DNA of 64,000 bases, taken from assembly GCF_011392075.1 (NCBI RefSeq), contig NZ_JAAJBV010000001.1:62001-126000 (forward strand), written 5' to 3'. The notes below the pieces were generated by a model that was given only the letters and a program-made list of their open reading frames with translations, had not been told where the DNA came from and searched no databases. The DNA comes from Flavobacterium celericrescens. GTDB taxonomy: Bacteria > Bacteroidota > Bacteroidia > Flavobacteriales > Flavobacteriaceae. This document shows positions 8,661 through 18,503 of the stretch, piece by piece. The position numbers were made by a program, and so were the translations under genes. The number at the start of each line of letters is the position of its first letter. Position 1 is the first letter of the stretch.

Positions 8661-9677
8661 TTTTCTAGTAGATTCTCTCTGACGCAACTCTGTTTTTATC
8701 ACAACTGTTTGGTGCTGATAGAATTCGTCTTTCGTGTTTAACTTATTGATAAGTAACTCTGCCGCTTTGGCTCCAATTTCGGGTGCATGTTGACTCACAG
8801 TAGATAAACTTGGCGTTAATCTTTTAGACCAAACGCCATCAGCAAAACCAATAATGTTTAATTGCTCAGGAATTTTTATTCCTTTTTTTATTGCCAATTT
8901 CATTGCCATTGTAGAAGCATGCTCATCTAAAGCAAAAATAGCGTCTACTTTCTCCTTTAAAAACAAGTTAGTTAATTTTTTATCAAATAAATCAATCTCA
9001 TTTTCGACAACTAATAATTTATCGTTCAATTTAATATTATTTTCTTCCAATGCTTTTTGGTAACCATCAAATCGTAATTTACCAACACTTAAATTACCAA
9101 TGGTTGATAACAATGCTATTTTTTTGCTTCCTAATTTCAATAAATGCTGAGTGGCATCATAAGAAGATTCAAAATCATCAACAATTACTTTATCGCAAAC
9201 AATAGTTTCAGCAACTCTATCAAACATTACGATAGGAGTTCCACTATTAATAATATCTTTAAAATGCTGATATTCTTTCACAGATTGCGTTTCTTCGGCT
9301 ACAGAAACAATAAAACCATCAATAGTTCCATTATTCAACATATCCATTACTTGCATTTCCTTTTCATAAGATTCATTAGAAATGCCGGTAATAACATTAT
9401 ATCCTTTAGCTAAAGCTGCTTTTTCAATACCACTAAATACTTTCGCAAAAAAAGGATTTAGGATATTAGGAATAATTACACCAATAGTATTAGTACGTTG
9501 GTTTTTTAAGTTTTTAGCAATACTATTTGGTTTATAGTTTTGCAATTTAGCATACTCCTGAATTTTTATTTTAGTCGCTTCACTAATTTCAGGGCTATCA
9601 CTTAAGGCTTTAGAAACAGTAGAAATAGACACTTCAAACTCCTTCGCAATTTGTTTTAAGGTTGCTTTTGCTTTCAT
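8655..9677 (-). CDS. LacI-family transcriptional regulator
   Basis: 340 residues: an N-terminal helix-turn-helix (LKQIAKEFEVSISTVSKAL) and hinge helix, then a periplasmic-binding-protein-like effector domain starting TIGVIIPNILNPFFAKVFSG. Such regulators normally repress sugar-use genes until a carbohydrate binds. No sugar operon is next to it: the neighbours are a PnuC-like gene (convergent) and the ribosomal rplM operon (divergent). Its target is therefore likely elsewhere. Confidence 0.92.
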   Translation of the reverse strand: MKAKATLKQIAKEFEVSISTVSKALSDSPEISEATKIKIQEYAKLQNYKPNSIAKNLKNQRTNTIGVIIPNILNPFFAKVFSGIEKAALAKGYNVITGISNESYEKEMQVMDMLNNGTIDGFIVSVAEETQSVKEYQHFKDIINSGTPIVMFDRVAETIVCDKVIVDDFESSYDATQHLLKLGSKKIALLSTIGNLSVGKLRFDGYQKALEENNIKLNDKLLVVENEIDLFDKKLTNLFLKEKVDAIFALDEHASTMAMKLAIKKGIKIPEQLNIIGFADGVWSKRLTPSLSTVSQHAPEIGAKAAELLINKLNTKDEFYQHQTVVIKTELRQRESTRKL

Positions 9678-9786
9678 TCTTAAAATTTAAAAAGTAAAAA
9701 TACACTATTTTTTGCAATTATACAGCTAAAAAAAATCAATAATAACAGATGGTTAGCTACTTCAAAACAATATTTTGCATTCCCTA

Positions 9787-9817
9787 TTTGCAAATCTAAT
9801 AATTAATTGTACTTTTG
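9787..9817 (+). promoter_or_regulatory. Consensus Bacteroidota promoter for rplM-rpsI
   Basis: TTTG (9787-9790), a 19-base spacer, then TACTTTTG (9810-9817): an exact match to TTTG-N19-TAnnTTTG. The leader to the GTG start is about 40 bases and holds a short TCCC/GGGA inverted repeat. Confidence 0.88.
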
Positions 9818-9862
9818 CACTCCCTTTATTGGGAATGGAATGTTTAATTTAAATTAATTATT

Positions 9863-10318
9863 GTGAACACATTAAGCTACAAAACAGTATCAGCAAACAA
9901 AACAACTGCAGACAAGCAGTGGATTGTTGTGGACGCTGAAGGGCATAACTTAGGTCGTTTATCTACAAAAGTAGCAATGCTTTTAAGAGGTAAATACAAA
10001 CCAAGTTATACACCGCACGTTGATTGTGGAGATAACGTAATTGTTATCAACGCAGAAAAAATCAACCTTACTGGTAACAAGTTAGATGACAAAACGTACA
10101 TCAGACACACAGGTTATCCAGGAGGTCAAAGAACTTTAACTGCTAAAGTAATGCAACAAAAAAACCCTGCATTATTAGTAGAAAAAGCTGTAAAAGGAAT
10201 GTTACCTAAAAACAAATTAGGAGCACAACTTTTCAGAAATTTAAATGTAAATGTTGGTTCTGAGCACAAACATGCAGCTCAACAACCAAAAACAGTTAAC
10301 CTAAACGATCTTAAGTAA
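9863..10318 (+). CDS. rplM: 50S ribosomal protein L13
   Basis: 151 residues, the usual length. Family signatures include WIVVDAEGHNLGRLSTKVA, LRGKYKPSYTPHVDCGD and KAVKGMLPKNKLG. The start is GTG at 9863. The stop overlaps the next start by one base (TAATG), so L13 and S9 are translationally coupled, the conserved bacterial order. Driven by the consensus promoter at 9787-9817. Confidence 0.97.
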   Translation: MNTLSYKTVSANKTTADKQWIVVDAEGHNLGRLSTKVAMLLRGKYKPSYTPHVDCGDNVIVINAEKINLTGNKLDDKTYIRHTGYPGGQRTLTAKVMQQKNPALLVEKAVKGMLPKNKLGAQLFRNLNVNVGSEHKHAAQQPKTVNLNDLK

Positions 10319-10704
10319 TGGGAGTTATTCACAAAATCGGTAGAAGAAAATGCGCTGTTGCACGTGTTTATGTTTCAGAAGGAACAGGAAAAATCACTGT
10401 AAACAAAAGAGAATTTAGTAACTACTTCCCAACTGCTACTTTACAGTACAAAGTAATGCAACCTCTTTCTATGACTGAGAACGCATCAAACTTTGACGTT
10501 AAAGTAAACGTTTATGGTGGTGGTTCAACAGGACAAGCAGAAGCTGTAAGAATGGCTATTGCTAGAGCAATGTGTGAAGTTGAGGCTGAAAACAGAGCTA
10601 TCCTTAAACCAGAAGGATTACTAACAAGAGATCCAAGAATGGTAGAACGTAAAAAATTCGGTCAGAAAAAAGCACGTAAGAGATTCCAATTCTCAAAACG
10701 TTAA
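10318..10704 (+). CDS. rpsI: 30S ribosomal protein S9
   Basis: 128 residues, full length. Begins GVIHKIGRRKCAVARVYVSEG and ends with the basic tail GQKKARKRFQFSKR that reaches the ribosomal P site. Second gene of the rplM-rpsI pair. The 173-base gap to rpsB holds only weak hairpins and no clear promoter. Confidence 0.97.
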   Translation: MGVIHKIGRRKCAVARVYVSEGTGKITVNKREFSNYFPTATLQYKVMQPLSMTENASNFDVKVNVYGGGSTGQAEAVRMAIARAMCEVEAENRAILKPEGLLTRDPRMVERKKFGQKKARKRFQFSKR

Positions 10705-10877
10705 TATTCGATATTTATCAGAATATATTTTCAGATTTATTTTTACAATTAAAATTGAATTAAAAACAAAGTTGTCGATATTCCTTGTAAAAAGGGAATT
10801 AGTTTAGCATCTAAATGAAGCCTAAAGCCAAAAGCCCAACGGAACATTGCTAATCACGGAACGTAAACTATTACACA

Positions 10878-11639
10878 ATGGCAAACAAAATTGACGTTAA
10901 AGAGTTATTAGAAGCAGGTGTACATTTCGGACACATGACTCGTAAATGGGATCCAAATATGGCTCCTTACATTTATATGGAGCGTAATGGTATTCATATC
11001 ATTAACTTATATAAAACTGCAGCTAAAATTGAAGAAGCTAATGAAGCTTTGAAAAAAATTGCTGCATCTGGTAGAAAAGTATTATTCGTTGCTACCAAAA
11101 AACAAGCGAAAGATATCGTTGCTGAAAAAGCAGCAGCTTGTAACATGCCTTACATCACAGAAAGATGGCCTGGTGGTATGTTAACAAACTTCGTTACTAT
11201 CCGTAAAGCTGTTAAAAAAATGGCTTCTATTGATAGAATGAAAAAAGACGGTACTTTCTTAACTTTATCTAAAAAAGAAAGATTACAAGTAGATCGTTTA
11301 CGTGCAAAATTAGAGAAAAACTTAGGTTCTATTGCTGACATGTCTAGACTTCCAGCAGCTCTATTTGTAGTAGACGTTAAAGCTGAGCACATCGCGATTA
11401 AAGAAGCTCAAAAATTAAACATTCCAGTTTTCGCAATGGTTGATACGAATTCGGACCCACGTCCAATTGATTTCGTTATCCCTGCAAATGACGATGCTTC
11501 TAAATCAATCGATAAAATTTTATCTTTAGTATCTGCTGCATTAGTAGAAGGTCTTTCTGATAGAAAAGTTGAAAAAGATGAATTACCAGCTAAAGAAGTA
11601 GAAGCTACTGAAGCTCCTGCAACTGAAACTGAAGCATAA
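10878..11639 (+). CDS. rpsB: 30S ribosomal protein S2
   Basis: 253 residues. Begins with the S2 pattern KELLEAGVHFGHMTRKWDP; ITERWPGGMLTN and NSDPRPIDFVIPANDDA are diagnostic. An acidic, Ala/Glu/Thr-rich tail of about 25 residues follows the domain, as in other flavobacterial S2 and in the S16 of this window. Followed by tsf, the conserved order, but with a 93-base inverted repeat between them. Confidence 0.97.
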   Translation: MANKIDVKELLEAGVHFGHMTRKWDPNMAPYIYMERNGIHIINLYKTAAKIEEANEALKKIAASGRKVLFVATKKQAKDIVAEKAAACNMPYITERWPGGMLTNFVTIRKAVKKMASIDRMKKDGTFLTLSKKERLQVDRLRAKLEKNLGSIADMSRLPAALFVVDVKAEHIAIKEAQKLNIPVFAMVDTNSDPRPIDFVIPANDDASKSIDKILSLVSAALVEGLSDRKVEKDELPAKEVEATEAPATETEA

Positions 11640-11646
11640 ATCAATT

Positions 11647-11739
11647 AATTCCAAGAATTAAATTCCAAATTCCAAACTTGTTCTAACTTTTAGTTAGCAA
11701 TTTAGTAAAATTGGAATTTGGGATTTAGTAATTGGAATT
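11647..11739. repeat. Large imperfect inverted repeat between rpsB and tsf, built from heptamers
   Basis: Arms 11647-11675 and 11711-11739 (29 bases each) are reverse complements at 25 of 29 positions. The left arm includes AAATTCC twice in tandem (11660-11673). In the loop is a second perfect hairpin, CTAACT-TTT-AGTTAG (11683-11697). As RNA this would fold into one long stem and could tune S2 to EF-Ts read-through. Confidence 0.8.
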
Positions 11740-11776
11740 TTTACTTTTATAAACAACAAATAAAAAAACATACAAA

Positions 11777-12598
11777 ATGGCAAATATTACTGCTGCAGAC
11801 GTAAATAAATTAAGAACTATCACTGGTGCCGGAATGATGGATTGCAAGAAAGCATTAGTGGAAGCAGAAGGAGATTTCGATTTAGCAATCGAAAACTTAA
11901 GAAAAAAAGGTCAAAAAGTTGCTGCTAATCGTTCAGATAGAGAATCTACTGAAGGTGCTGCTGTTGCTGTGGTTAACGCAGACAAAACAGCTGCTGTTGC
12001 AATCACATTAAACTGTGAAACTGACTTCGTAGGTAAAAACGAAGCTTTCGTAAAATTAGCAAACGATTTAGCTAATCAAGCTTTAAACTACACTACTAAA
12101 GACGAATTATTAGCTTCAGATTTTAACGGAATTACAGTTGCTGAAAAATTAATTGAGCAAACTGGAGTTATCGGTGAAAAAATTGAAATTGGTGCTTTTG
12201 AGCGTTTAGAAGGTGCATTCATTGGATCTTATATCCACGCTGGTAAAATTGCTACTTTAGTTGCTTTATCTGCAAATGTTGCTGGAGCTGATGAGGCTGC
12301 TAAAAACGTTGCAATGCAAGCTGCTGCAATGAACCCAATTGCTTTAAACGAAGCTGGTGTTGATGCTGCAATCATTGAAAAAGAAATTGAAATCGCTAAA
12401 GAGCAATTAAGAGCTGAAGGTAAACCAGAAGCAATGTTAGACAACATTTCTAAAGGAAAAATCCAACGTTTTTACAAAGACAATACTTTAGTAAATCAAG
12501 ATTATATCAAAGATGGTTCTATGAGCGTTGCTGCTTATATAAAATCTGTTGATGCTAACTTAACTGTTACTGGATTTAGTAGAGTTGCTTTAGGATAA
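11777..12598 (+). CDS. tsf: Translation elongation factor Ts
   Basis: 273 residues. N-terminal UBA-like domain with the signature VNKLRTITGAGMMDCKKAL, then the EF-Tu-binding core with TLNCETDFVGKNEAF. It catalyses GDP release from EF-Tu. Last gene of the ribosomal-protein cluster, closed by a strong terminator at 12621-12658. Confidence 0.97.
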   Translation: MANITAADVNKLRTITGAGMMDCKKALVEAEGDFDLAIENLRKKGQKVAANRSDRESTEGAAVAVVNADKTAAVAITLNCETDFVGKNEAFVKLANDLANQALNYTTKDELLASDFNGITVAEKLIEQTGVIGEKIEIGAFERLEGAFIGSYIHAGKIATLVALSANVAGADEAAKNVAMQAAAMNPIALNEAGVDAAIIEKEIEIAKEQLRAEGKPEAMLDNISKGKIQRFYKDNTLVNQDYIKDGSMSVAAYIKSVDANLTVTGFSRVALG

Positions 12599-12620
12599 TC
12601 TCTTTCTAAACAAAACATAT

Positions 12621-12658
12621 AAACCTTAATTCTTTAACAGGAATTAAGGTTTTTTTAT
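12621..12658 (+). terminator. Intrinsic terminator after tsf
   Basis: Stem AAACCTTAATTC / GAATTAAGGTTT (12 bp) with an 8-base loop TTTAACAG, followed by a T run. Confidence 0.9.
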
Positions 12659-12704
12659 TTGCAAAAAAATGTATATTTGAAACAACTAAACAAAAATATT
12701 TACT

Positions 12705-15700
12705 TTGAAAAAAATTGCTCTTCTTTTAGTCCTGATTAGTTCATCTTTTTTTGCTCAAGAAAAAAAATACCAAAGTCTTCTGTGGGAAATTAGCGGAAAT
12801 GGCTTACAAAAAAAATCATATGTTTATGGTTCAATGCACGTAAGCGATAAAGTTTCATATCACTTATCTGACGCATTTTTTACTCATTTACAAAATGCAG
12901 ATATTATTGCCAATGAAAGCGAACCTAGAACTTGGACAGAACTATTTGACTTGTTTAGTTTCTATAGTAATTACGCAAATAGAGGTTCTTTTTACACAAA
13001 TTTTTATATCAATCCATTAGAGAAAGATGATTTATATTCGTTGTTTAGAAGCACTAACTATAATTTAGAAAGCTTACTTACTCGAACAAATGAAATGAAT
13101 AAAGAGTATCAAGAAGAAACCTATCTTGACATGTTTATTTATCGTACAGGAAGAAAATACAACAAAAAAACTGTTGGATTAGAAGACGTTAAAACATCTA
13201 CGCTTAATATCATGAAAGCGCAAGCTAACATGGACCAAACAGAAGTTGATAAAAACCGTCAAGCAATTTTAAAACTTTTAAAAAATAAATCTTACGACGA
13301 AGCACTAACTGATTTCTACAGAGAAAAAGATTTAGATATGATTGACTCATTATCTAATTTAAGTTCTCCTCAAGCTTATTTAAAAGCTATGCTTTTTGAC
13401 CGTAATATAGTGATGGTAAAAAGCATGGATTCAATCATGAAAACAGGAAGTTTATTTAGCGCAATTGGAGCGGCTCACCTTCCAGGTCAAAATGGTGTAA
13501 TTGAATTACTTAGAAAAAAAGGATACACCGTAACACCAATTTTTGATGCATATACTGATAAAGGAAAAAACAGCAAAAAACAAATTGAAGAATATTTCAC
13601 TAAACCTGAATTAAAAACCAAAACCACAGCTGATAAAACAATTTCAATTCCACTTTTTGAAGTTGTACTTGAAACTGGCGAGGATTTAGAATCTCCTGAT
13701 TTAGTAAATGGTGGTTTTATAAATGTAAAAAGAAATGTTTTAAAAGATTTCTTAAACAAAAACAACAAAGCATTCAATCCAAAGACTTTAGATAGTTTAT
13801 TTTATGAAAATATTCCAGGCGATATTTTAGAAAAAAAAGCGTATAAAGAAAAAAATTATTGGGTTTACGATATTAAGAACAAAACAAAAACTGGTAACGC
13901 TCAACACTATCGCTACTACATTACTCCACTAGAAATAATTGCAGTAATTATGGGTGGTGAAGGTGATTATGTGAGAAAATATGAGGAAGAAGTTTATTCA
14001 AAAATTATCATCAAATCTGGCAGTGAAAACTGGGAAACAATTACACCAAGAAAAGGAAACTTTGAAGTACAATTTCCAAGCTATTTATCATACAGTGGCA
14101 ACAAAGAAAACCTAAAAGACAATACCGACATGTCTATCTTTGGCTATGAAGAAAAAGACAACTCTCATTATTTTTTACTAGAAAAAACATTACAAGAAAA
14201 TGACAATTTAGAAGATTCTGAATTTGAATTAAAACGTATTCACTATGAATTTTATACACAACACGAAATAGATTCAACCGAAACAAAGTTTAATAAAGAA
14301 CATTTTATCTTTACCTCTAAATCAAAATTAGGTGATAAAAAAATCGCGTTACAATCATTGCTTAAAGGAAACAAATATTATCTACTTGGTACAGTAAATG
14401 CGTCTGAAGCAAATACTTCGAAATTTTTCAATTCGTTCCAATTAAAACCTTCGATTGCAACCGAAGAATACAAAACTTATAGCGATTCTATAGCACATTT
14501 TTCTATAGAAATACCAAAAAAACAAAACGAACACTTAGACTTCTTAATTGAACGCGATTATAATATTGGCGCAAAGAAAAAGAATCACTTTGTTTCAAAA
14601 AATAAAAATTATCAATTTTTAGGTGCCAATGGATCAATCGTGGAATTGTCGTTTTATCAATACCACAAATATGAAACTGAAAAAAGCATAGATTCAATTT
14701 GGAAAGGTTATAAAAAACAAATCACAAAAGATTACAAAAACAATTATCTTGATGCAGGTCTAGATGATGTTGCTATTTCTGTAATAGATGCGGACATTTC
14801 ATTAGACAAAGAAAATGACGCTTTAGATTATGCAATTTCTGATTGGGATGAAACTCTATTTGGAAAACAAGATGAAAAATTAACCATTTTATCTGAAAAA
14901 AAATCTGAAGACAAAAACAAAAAAACATACACTTTTGAGGCTTTAGTATCTAAAAAAGATTCTAAACAAGCTATCAAACACAAAGCTGTTTTTAAAGATG
15001 GTACATTTTATACCTTAAAAACACTAGTTGATAAAAACTACAATAACGATGATGCTTTTGTAGAAAAAACATTCAATTCTCTTACCCTTAAGGACACAAC
15101 ATTTACAGAAAGTGTATTTGATAATAAATTAGATTTATTTCTAACAGATGTAAGAAGCAAGCACGATAGTATTCGATATTCTGCTTTAAAATCTATTCAC
15201 TATTTATCTGTTGAAAAAGAAGATTTACCAAAGTTTAAAACGTTCTTATCAACATTCAAATTTAAAGATGATGAAACAGAAATTTTAGGTGAATTATATG
15301 AGAAAATTGGTCGTATAAAATCTCCTGAAATCATCCCATATTTAGAAAGCATTTACAAAAAAGAAAATGTAAATACCGTAATTCAATTTGCTGTTTTAAG
15401 AGCATTAACATTCCAAGAGAGTAAAGAAGGTTACAAAAAAATTCAGGAATTATTAGAATATGATTTACCTATTTCGGACGACGAATACGAAATCACAAGC
15501 CTATTCCGCTATTTTGAAGATGATTTAGAAAACAGCCAAGTGTTATTTCCAGATATTTTTCAATTTTACAGCATCAAAGAATACCACACTCCAATTGTAG
15601 ATTTTACAGATAATCTTTTAAAAGAAAATCTTGGAAATTCTAAAAAGCTTAAATCATTCAAAAAAATGATTTTAACCAATGCAAAACTAGAATATAAACG

Positions 15701-16430
15701 TTTATCAAGTTGGAAAAACAAACAAGACATAAAAGATGAAGATGAGGAAGATTATTATGAAGACATGTATGCGCCTTCTAGTGATTTTATAAGTTACATT
15801 CATATTTTGTATCCTTTTAAAAACGAAAAAGACATTGCTCAACTTTTTGAAAAAGCTGGAAAATTAGACATTGAAGAAGTAAATATAGCTTTCGCAAAAG
15901 TTCAATTAGAAAAAACGCACAATTTAGACGAAGCAACTGCAAACAGTATGATTGGCAATGAAAAAACAAAATTTGCCGCTTTTCAGATGCTATATCACAC
16001 AAAACAGAATAGTTATTTAGAAAAATTTGACAATAATGCAATTGCTGAAGCGGCTATAATTTATTTTGAAAATATTGATGCGAAAAAAGATTCTATCTCA
16101 TTTTATCAAACAAAAGATGTAGTTTATAACGGTAAAAAAATAACCTATTATTTCTTCAAAAAATTAAAAATTGACGAAGATGATTACAACACCAAGCAAG
16201 AAAAAGTCACTGGAATTGCATTTATAAATGATGGAAACAAATTAAATTTAAAAGGTTATTACAAACTTACACCAAAAACATTTTTAGAAGAAAAAGACAT
16301 TAATCCAATCATAAATGCTGCTATTGACGAAAGTTTAAACAACAATCATTCAAGAGCTTTTCATGGAAAAATAAAAGACGCATTCCAGATGTATGATGAA
16401 GAAATGTACATGGAAGAAGGCGATTACTAA
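12705..16430 (+). CDS. Very large secreted TraB/GumN-family protein with HEAT-like region
   Basis: 1241 residues with a signal peptide (1-18, ending FFAQ). The start is TTG at 12705; a -7-like TATATTTG lies at 12672-12679. Residues ~25-290 are a TraB/GumN domain (SYVYGSMHVSD near 40; GAAHLPGQNGVIELL near 255), usually the whole protein at about 290 residues. The next ~500 residues are not recognised. Residues ~800-950 look like helical HEAT-type repeats (RYSALKSIHYLS, IIPYLESIYKKENV). The C-terminus is acidic. GumN-like domains are thought to be metal-dependent proteases, which is unproven here. Confidence 0.8.
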   Translation: MKKIALLLVLISSSFFAQEKKYQSLLWEISGNGLQKKSYVYGSMHVSDKVSYHLSDAFFTHLQNADIIANESEPRTWTELFDLFSFYSNYANRGSFYTNFYINPLEKDDLYSLFRSTNYNLESLLTRTNEMNKEYQEETYLDMFIYRTGRKYNKKTVGLEDVKTSTLNIMKAQANMDQTEVDKNRQAILKLLKNKSYDEALTDFYREKDLDMIDSLSNLSSPQAYLKAMLFDRNIVMVKSMDSIMKTGSLFSAIGAAHLPGQNGVIELLRKKGYTVTPIFDAYTDKGKNSKKQIEEYFTKPELKTKTTADKTISIPLFEVVLETGEDLESPDLVNGGFINVKRNVLKDFLNKNNKAFNPKTLDSLFYENIPGDILEKKAYKEKNYWVYDIKNKTKTGNAQHYRYYITPLEIIAVIMGGEGDYVRKYEEEVYSKIIIKSGSENWETITPRKGNFEVQFPSYLSYSGNKENLKDNTDMSIFGYEEKDNSHYFLLEKTLQENDNLEDSEFELKRIHYEFYTQHEIDSTETKFNKEHFIFTSKSKLGDKKIALQSLLKGNKYYLLGTVNASEANTSKFFNSFQLKPSIATEEYKTYSDSIAHFSIEIPKKQNEHLDFLIERDYNIGAKKKNHFVSKNKNYQFLGANGSIVELSFYQYHKYETEKSIDSIWKGYKKQITKDYKNNYLDAGLDDVAISVIDADISLDKENDALDYAISDWDETLFGKQDEKLTILSEKKSEDKNKKTYTFEALVSKKDSKQAIKHKAVFKDGTFYTLKTLVDKNYNNDDAFVEKTFNSLTLKDTTFTESVFDNKLDLFLTDVRSKHDSIRYSALKSIHYLSVEKEDLPKFKTFLSTFKFKDDETEILGELYEKIGRIKSPEIIPYLESIYKKENVNTVIQFAVLRALTFQESKEGYKKIQELLEYDLPISDDEYEITSLFRYFEDDLENSQVLFPDIFQFYSIKEYHTPIVDFTDNLLKENLGNSKKLKSFKKMILTNAKLEYKRLSSWKNKQDIKDEDEEDYYEDMYAPSSDFISYIHILYPFKNEKDIAQLFEKAGKLDIEEVNIAFAKVQLEKTHNLDEATANSMIGNEKTKFAAFQMLYHTKQNSYLEKFDNNAIAEAAIIYFENIDAKKDSISFYQTKDVVYNGKKITYYFFKKLKIDEDDYNTKQEKVTGIAFINDGNKLNLKGYYKLTPKTFLEEKDINPIINAAIDESLNNNHSRAFHGKIKDAFQMYDEEMYMEEGDY

Positions 16431-16436
16431 AAACAA

Positions 16437-17096
16437 ATGTTTCAAAGAAAAAAAGACATCATTTACGTTGTATTAGCTGGTATTTTCATCACCAACGCAT
16501 TAGTTGCGGAATTGATTGGCGGAAAATTAATTCATGTAGGTAACACCGTTATGAGCTTAGGCATTTTACCTTGGCCAATTGTTTTTATTACCACTGATTT
16601 AATCAATGAGTATTTTGGTGAAAAAGGAGTAAAAAAGCTGTCATTTATAACCGCTGGTCTAATTGCATATACTTTTTTTCTATTACTAATTGGACTTCAA
16701 ATTCCTGCTGTAAAAGGCGATGGATTAATTTCAGACGAACAATTTAATGCCGTTTTTGGACAAAGCATGTGGATTATAGTGGGAAGTATAACCGCCTTTT
16801 TAGTTTCACAATTAATTGACGTTACTATTTTTCATTTTGTAAAAAATAGAACTGGAAAAAAAATGCTGTGGTTGAGAAGTACAGGTTCAACAATAATTTC
16901 TCAATTATTTGATAGTTTCATTGTATTAGGAATTGCCTTTTGGTTACCTGGGAAAATAAACGGAGAAACATTTGTAGCTTCTGCTTTCACAGGATATTCT
17001 GTTAAACTAGGAATTGCCATTTGTTTAACACCCTTTATTTACCTCGGACATTATTTAATTGACAATTATTTAGCTAAAGAAAAACATGGCAACTAA
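16437..17096 (+). CDS. Queuosine precursor transporter family (YhhQ/VUT)
   Basis: 219 residues, six membrane segments. Signature of the VUT_1 family: GIFITNALVAELIGGKLI, LPWPIVFITTDLINEYFGEK and STGSTIISQLFDSF. E. coli YhhQ takes up the queuine precursors preQ0/preQ1. Starts 6 bases after the TraB/GumN gene and overlaps tag by 11 bases, so the three likely share a transcript. Confidence 0.88.
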   Translation: MFQRKKDIIYVVLAGIFITNALVAELIGGKLIHVGNTVMSLGILPWPIVFITTDLINEYFGEKGVKKLSFITAGLIAYTFFLLLIGLQIPAVKGDGLISDEQFNAVFGQSMWIIVGSITAFLVSQLIDVTIFHFVKNRTGKKMLWLRSTGSTIISQLFDSFIVLGIAFWLPGKINGETFVASAFTGYSVKLGIAICLTPFIYLGHYLIDNYLAKEKHGN

Positions 17097-17646
17097 ACAT
17101 AGATGCGCTTGGTGCGAAAAAGACGATTTATACCGCGATTATCATGATAACGAATGGGGGAAACCAGTTTATGATGACGAAACTATTTTTGAATTTTTGA
17201 TTTTAGAAACGTTTCAAGCTGGATTGAGTTGGTACACTGTTTTAGCTAAGAGAGAAAATTTTAGAAAAGCATTTGATGATTTCGACTTACTTAAAGTGGC
17301 TAATTATTCGGAAGAAAAAATGGCAACATTAGCAGAAAATGCAGGAATTATTAGAAACAAATTAAAGATTAAAGCAACGGTTTCCAATGCACAAGCATTT
17401 ATAAAAGTGCAAGAAGAATTTGGAAGTTTCTCAAAATATATTTGGGGTTTTGTTGATGGAAAACCAATTGACAACCAACCAAAAAACTTAAGCGAGGTAA
17501 AAGCCACAAACCCAATTTCTGACGCTTTGAGTAAAGACATGAAAAAACGTGGATTCAAATTTGTAGGCTCAACTGTAATATATGCTCACATGCAAGCCAC
17601 TGGCATGGTCAATGATCATGTGATAGATTGTTTCACAAGAAAATAA
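17086..17646 (+). CDS. tag: DNA-3-methyladenine glycosylase I
   Basis: 186 residues. Begins with RCAWCEKDDLYRDYHDNEWG (two zinc-binding Cys and the conserved His), then LETFQAGLSWYTVLAKRENF, the active-site helix. It ends NDHVIDCF with the other His/Cys zinc ligands. Removes 3-methyladenine from alkylated DNA by base excision. Overlaps the upstream transporter gene by 11 bases. Confidence 0.95.
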   Translation: MATKHRCAWCEKDDLYRDYHDNEWGKPVYDDETIFEFLILETFQAGLSWYTVLAKRENFRKAFDDFDLLKVANYSEEKMATLAENAGIIRNKLKIKATVSNAQAFIKVQEEFGSFSKYIWGFVDGKPIDNQPKNLSEVKATNPISDALSKDMKKRGFKFVGSTVIYAHMQATGMVNDHVIDCFTRK

Positions 17647-17649
17647 AAA

Positions 17650-17862
17650 ATGAACAACGATCCACTTCACGGAAAAACCTTAAAAACAATTGTAGAACAA
17701 TTAGTAGATTTCTATGGCTTCGATACGTTAGCCGAATTAATCAACATCAACTGTTTTAAAGAAAATCCATCCATAAATTCTAGTCTAAAATTTTTAAGAA
17801 AAACAGATTGGGCAAGAAAAAAAGTGGAGGAATTGTATGTAAGAACGTTGCCTAGGTTTTAA
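17650..17862 (+). CDS. VF530-family DNA-binding protein
   Basis: 70 residues, full length for the VF530 (DUF2132) family: [20 protein letters not shown], then [20 protein letters not shown] and [10 protein letters not shown]. The family is a small helical fold with predicted DNA-binding activity and unknown role. It starts 3 bases after tag. Its stop overlaps that of the convergent aat gene in the palindrome TTAA. Confidence 0.88.
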   Translation: MNNDPLHGKTLKTIVEQLVDFYGFDTLAELININCFKENPSINSSLKFLRKTDWARKKVEELYVRTLPRF

Positions 17863-18494
17863 GCCTTCAACACCATCAAAAAATCTTCTCTATCAATTTC
17901 TACACATCCCAAACTCGCTAAATGATCATTATAAACTTGGCAATCTAACAAACGATAATTTGCCATCTCCAACTGTTTTGCTAAAGCAATAAAAGCCATT
18001 TTACTGGCATTTGACACTTTTGAAAACATACTTTCACCACAAAAAACATGACCTAAATCAATACCATACAAACCGCCAACTAGTTCCTCATTTTCCCAAA
18101 CTTCAACACTTTTTGCAATACCTAATTTGTGTAAATTACAATACGCTTCCACCATATCATCTGTGATCCAAGTGCCTGGTTGGTCTTTTCTAGCTATTTT
18201 TTTACAATTAAGAATTACCTCTCTAAATGCGGTATTAAAAGTTACTTTAAATTTTTTCTGATTGATAACATTTCGCATGCTTTTCGAAATTTTTAAATCT
18301 TCAAAAAACAAAACCATTCGTTCTGACGGACTCCACCACAAAATAGGTTCGTCATCTTCAAACCATGGAAATATTCCTGAATTATATGCCAATACAAGTC
18401 TTTCTGGAGACAAATCGCCTCCAACCGCAACAATCCCTTCAGGCGAAGCTGTTTCTACTGATGGGAAATATAATTCTTGGGTTAAATAATACAT
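17859..18494 (-). CDS. aat: Leucyl/phenylalanyl-tRNA--protein transferase
   Basis: 211 residues. Signature regions are [25 protein letters not shown], here split by position as GGDLSPERL and SGIFPW, then [21 protein letters not shown] and [18 protein letters not shown]. It adds Leu or Phe to N-terminal Arg/Lys of proteins, the entry step of the bacterial N-degron pathway to ClpSAP. Convergent with VF530; a heptamer inverted repeat lies upstream. Confidence 0.95.
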   Translation of the reverse strand: MYYLTQELYFPSVETASPEGIVAVGGDLSPERLVLAYNSGIFPWFEDDEPILWWSPSERMVLFFEDLKISKSMRNVINQKKFKVTFNTAFREVILNCKKIARKDQPGTWITDDMVEAYCNLHKLGIAKSVEVWENEELVGGLYGIDLGHVFCGESMFSKVSNASKMAFIALAKQLEMANYRLLDCQVYNDHLASLGCVEIDREDFLMVLKA

Positions 18495-18503
18495 CTCTTT
18501 AAA

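Noticed and set aside
10705-10877. Ribosomal-protein S2 leader regulatory RNA
   Set aside because: Only short imperfect stems are visible (for example ATTCC/GGAAT near 10780-10799); not enough to support a structured leader.
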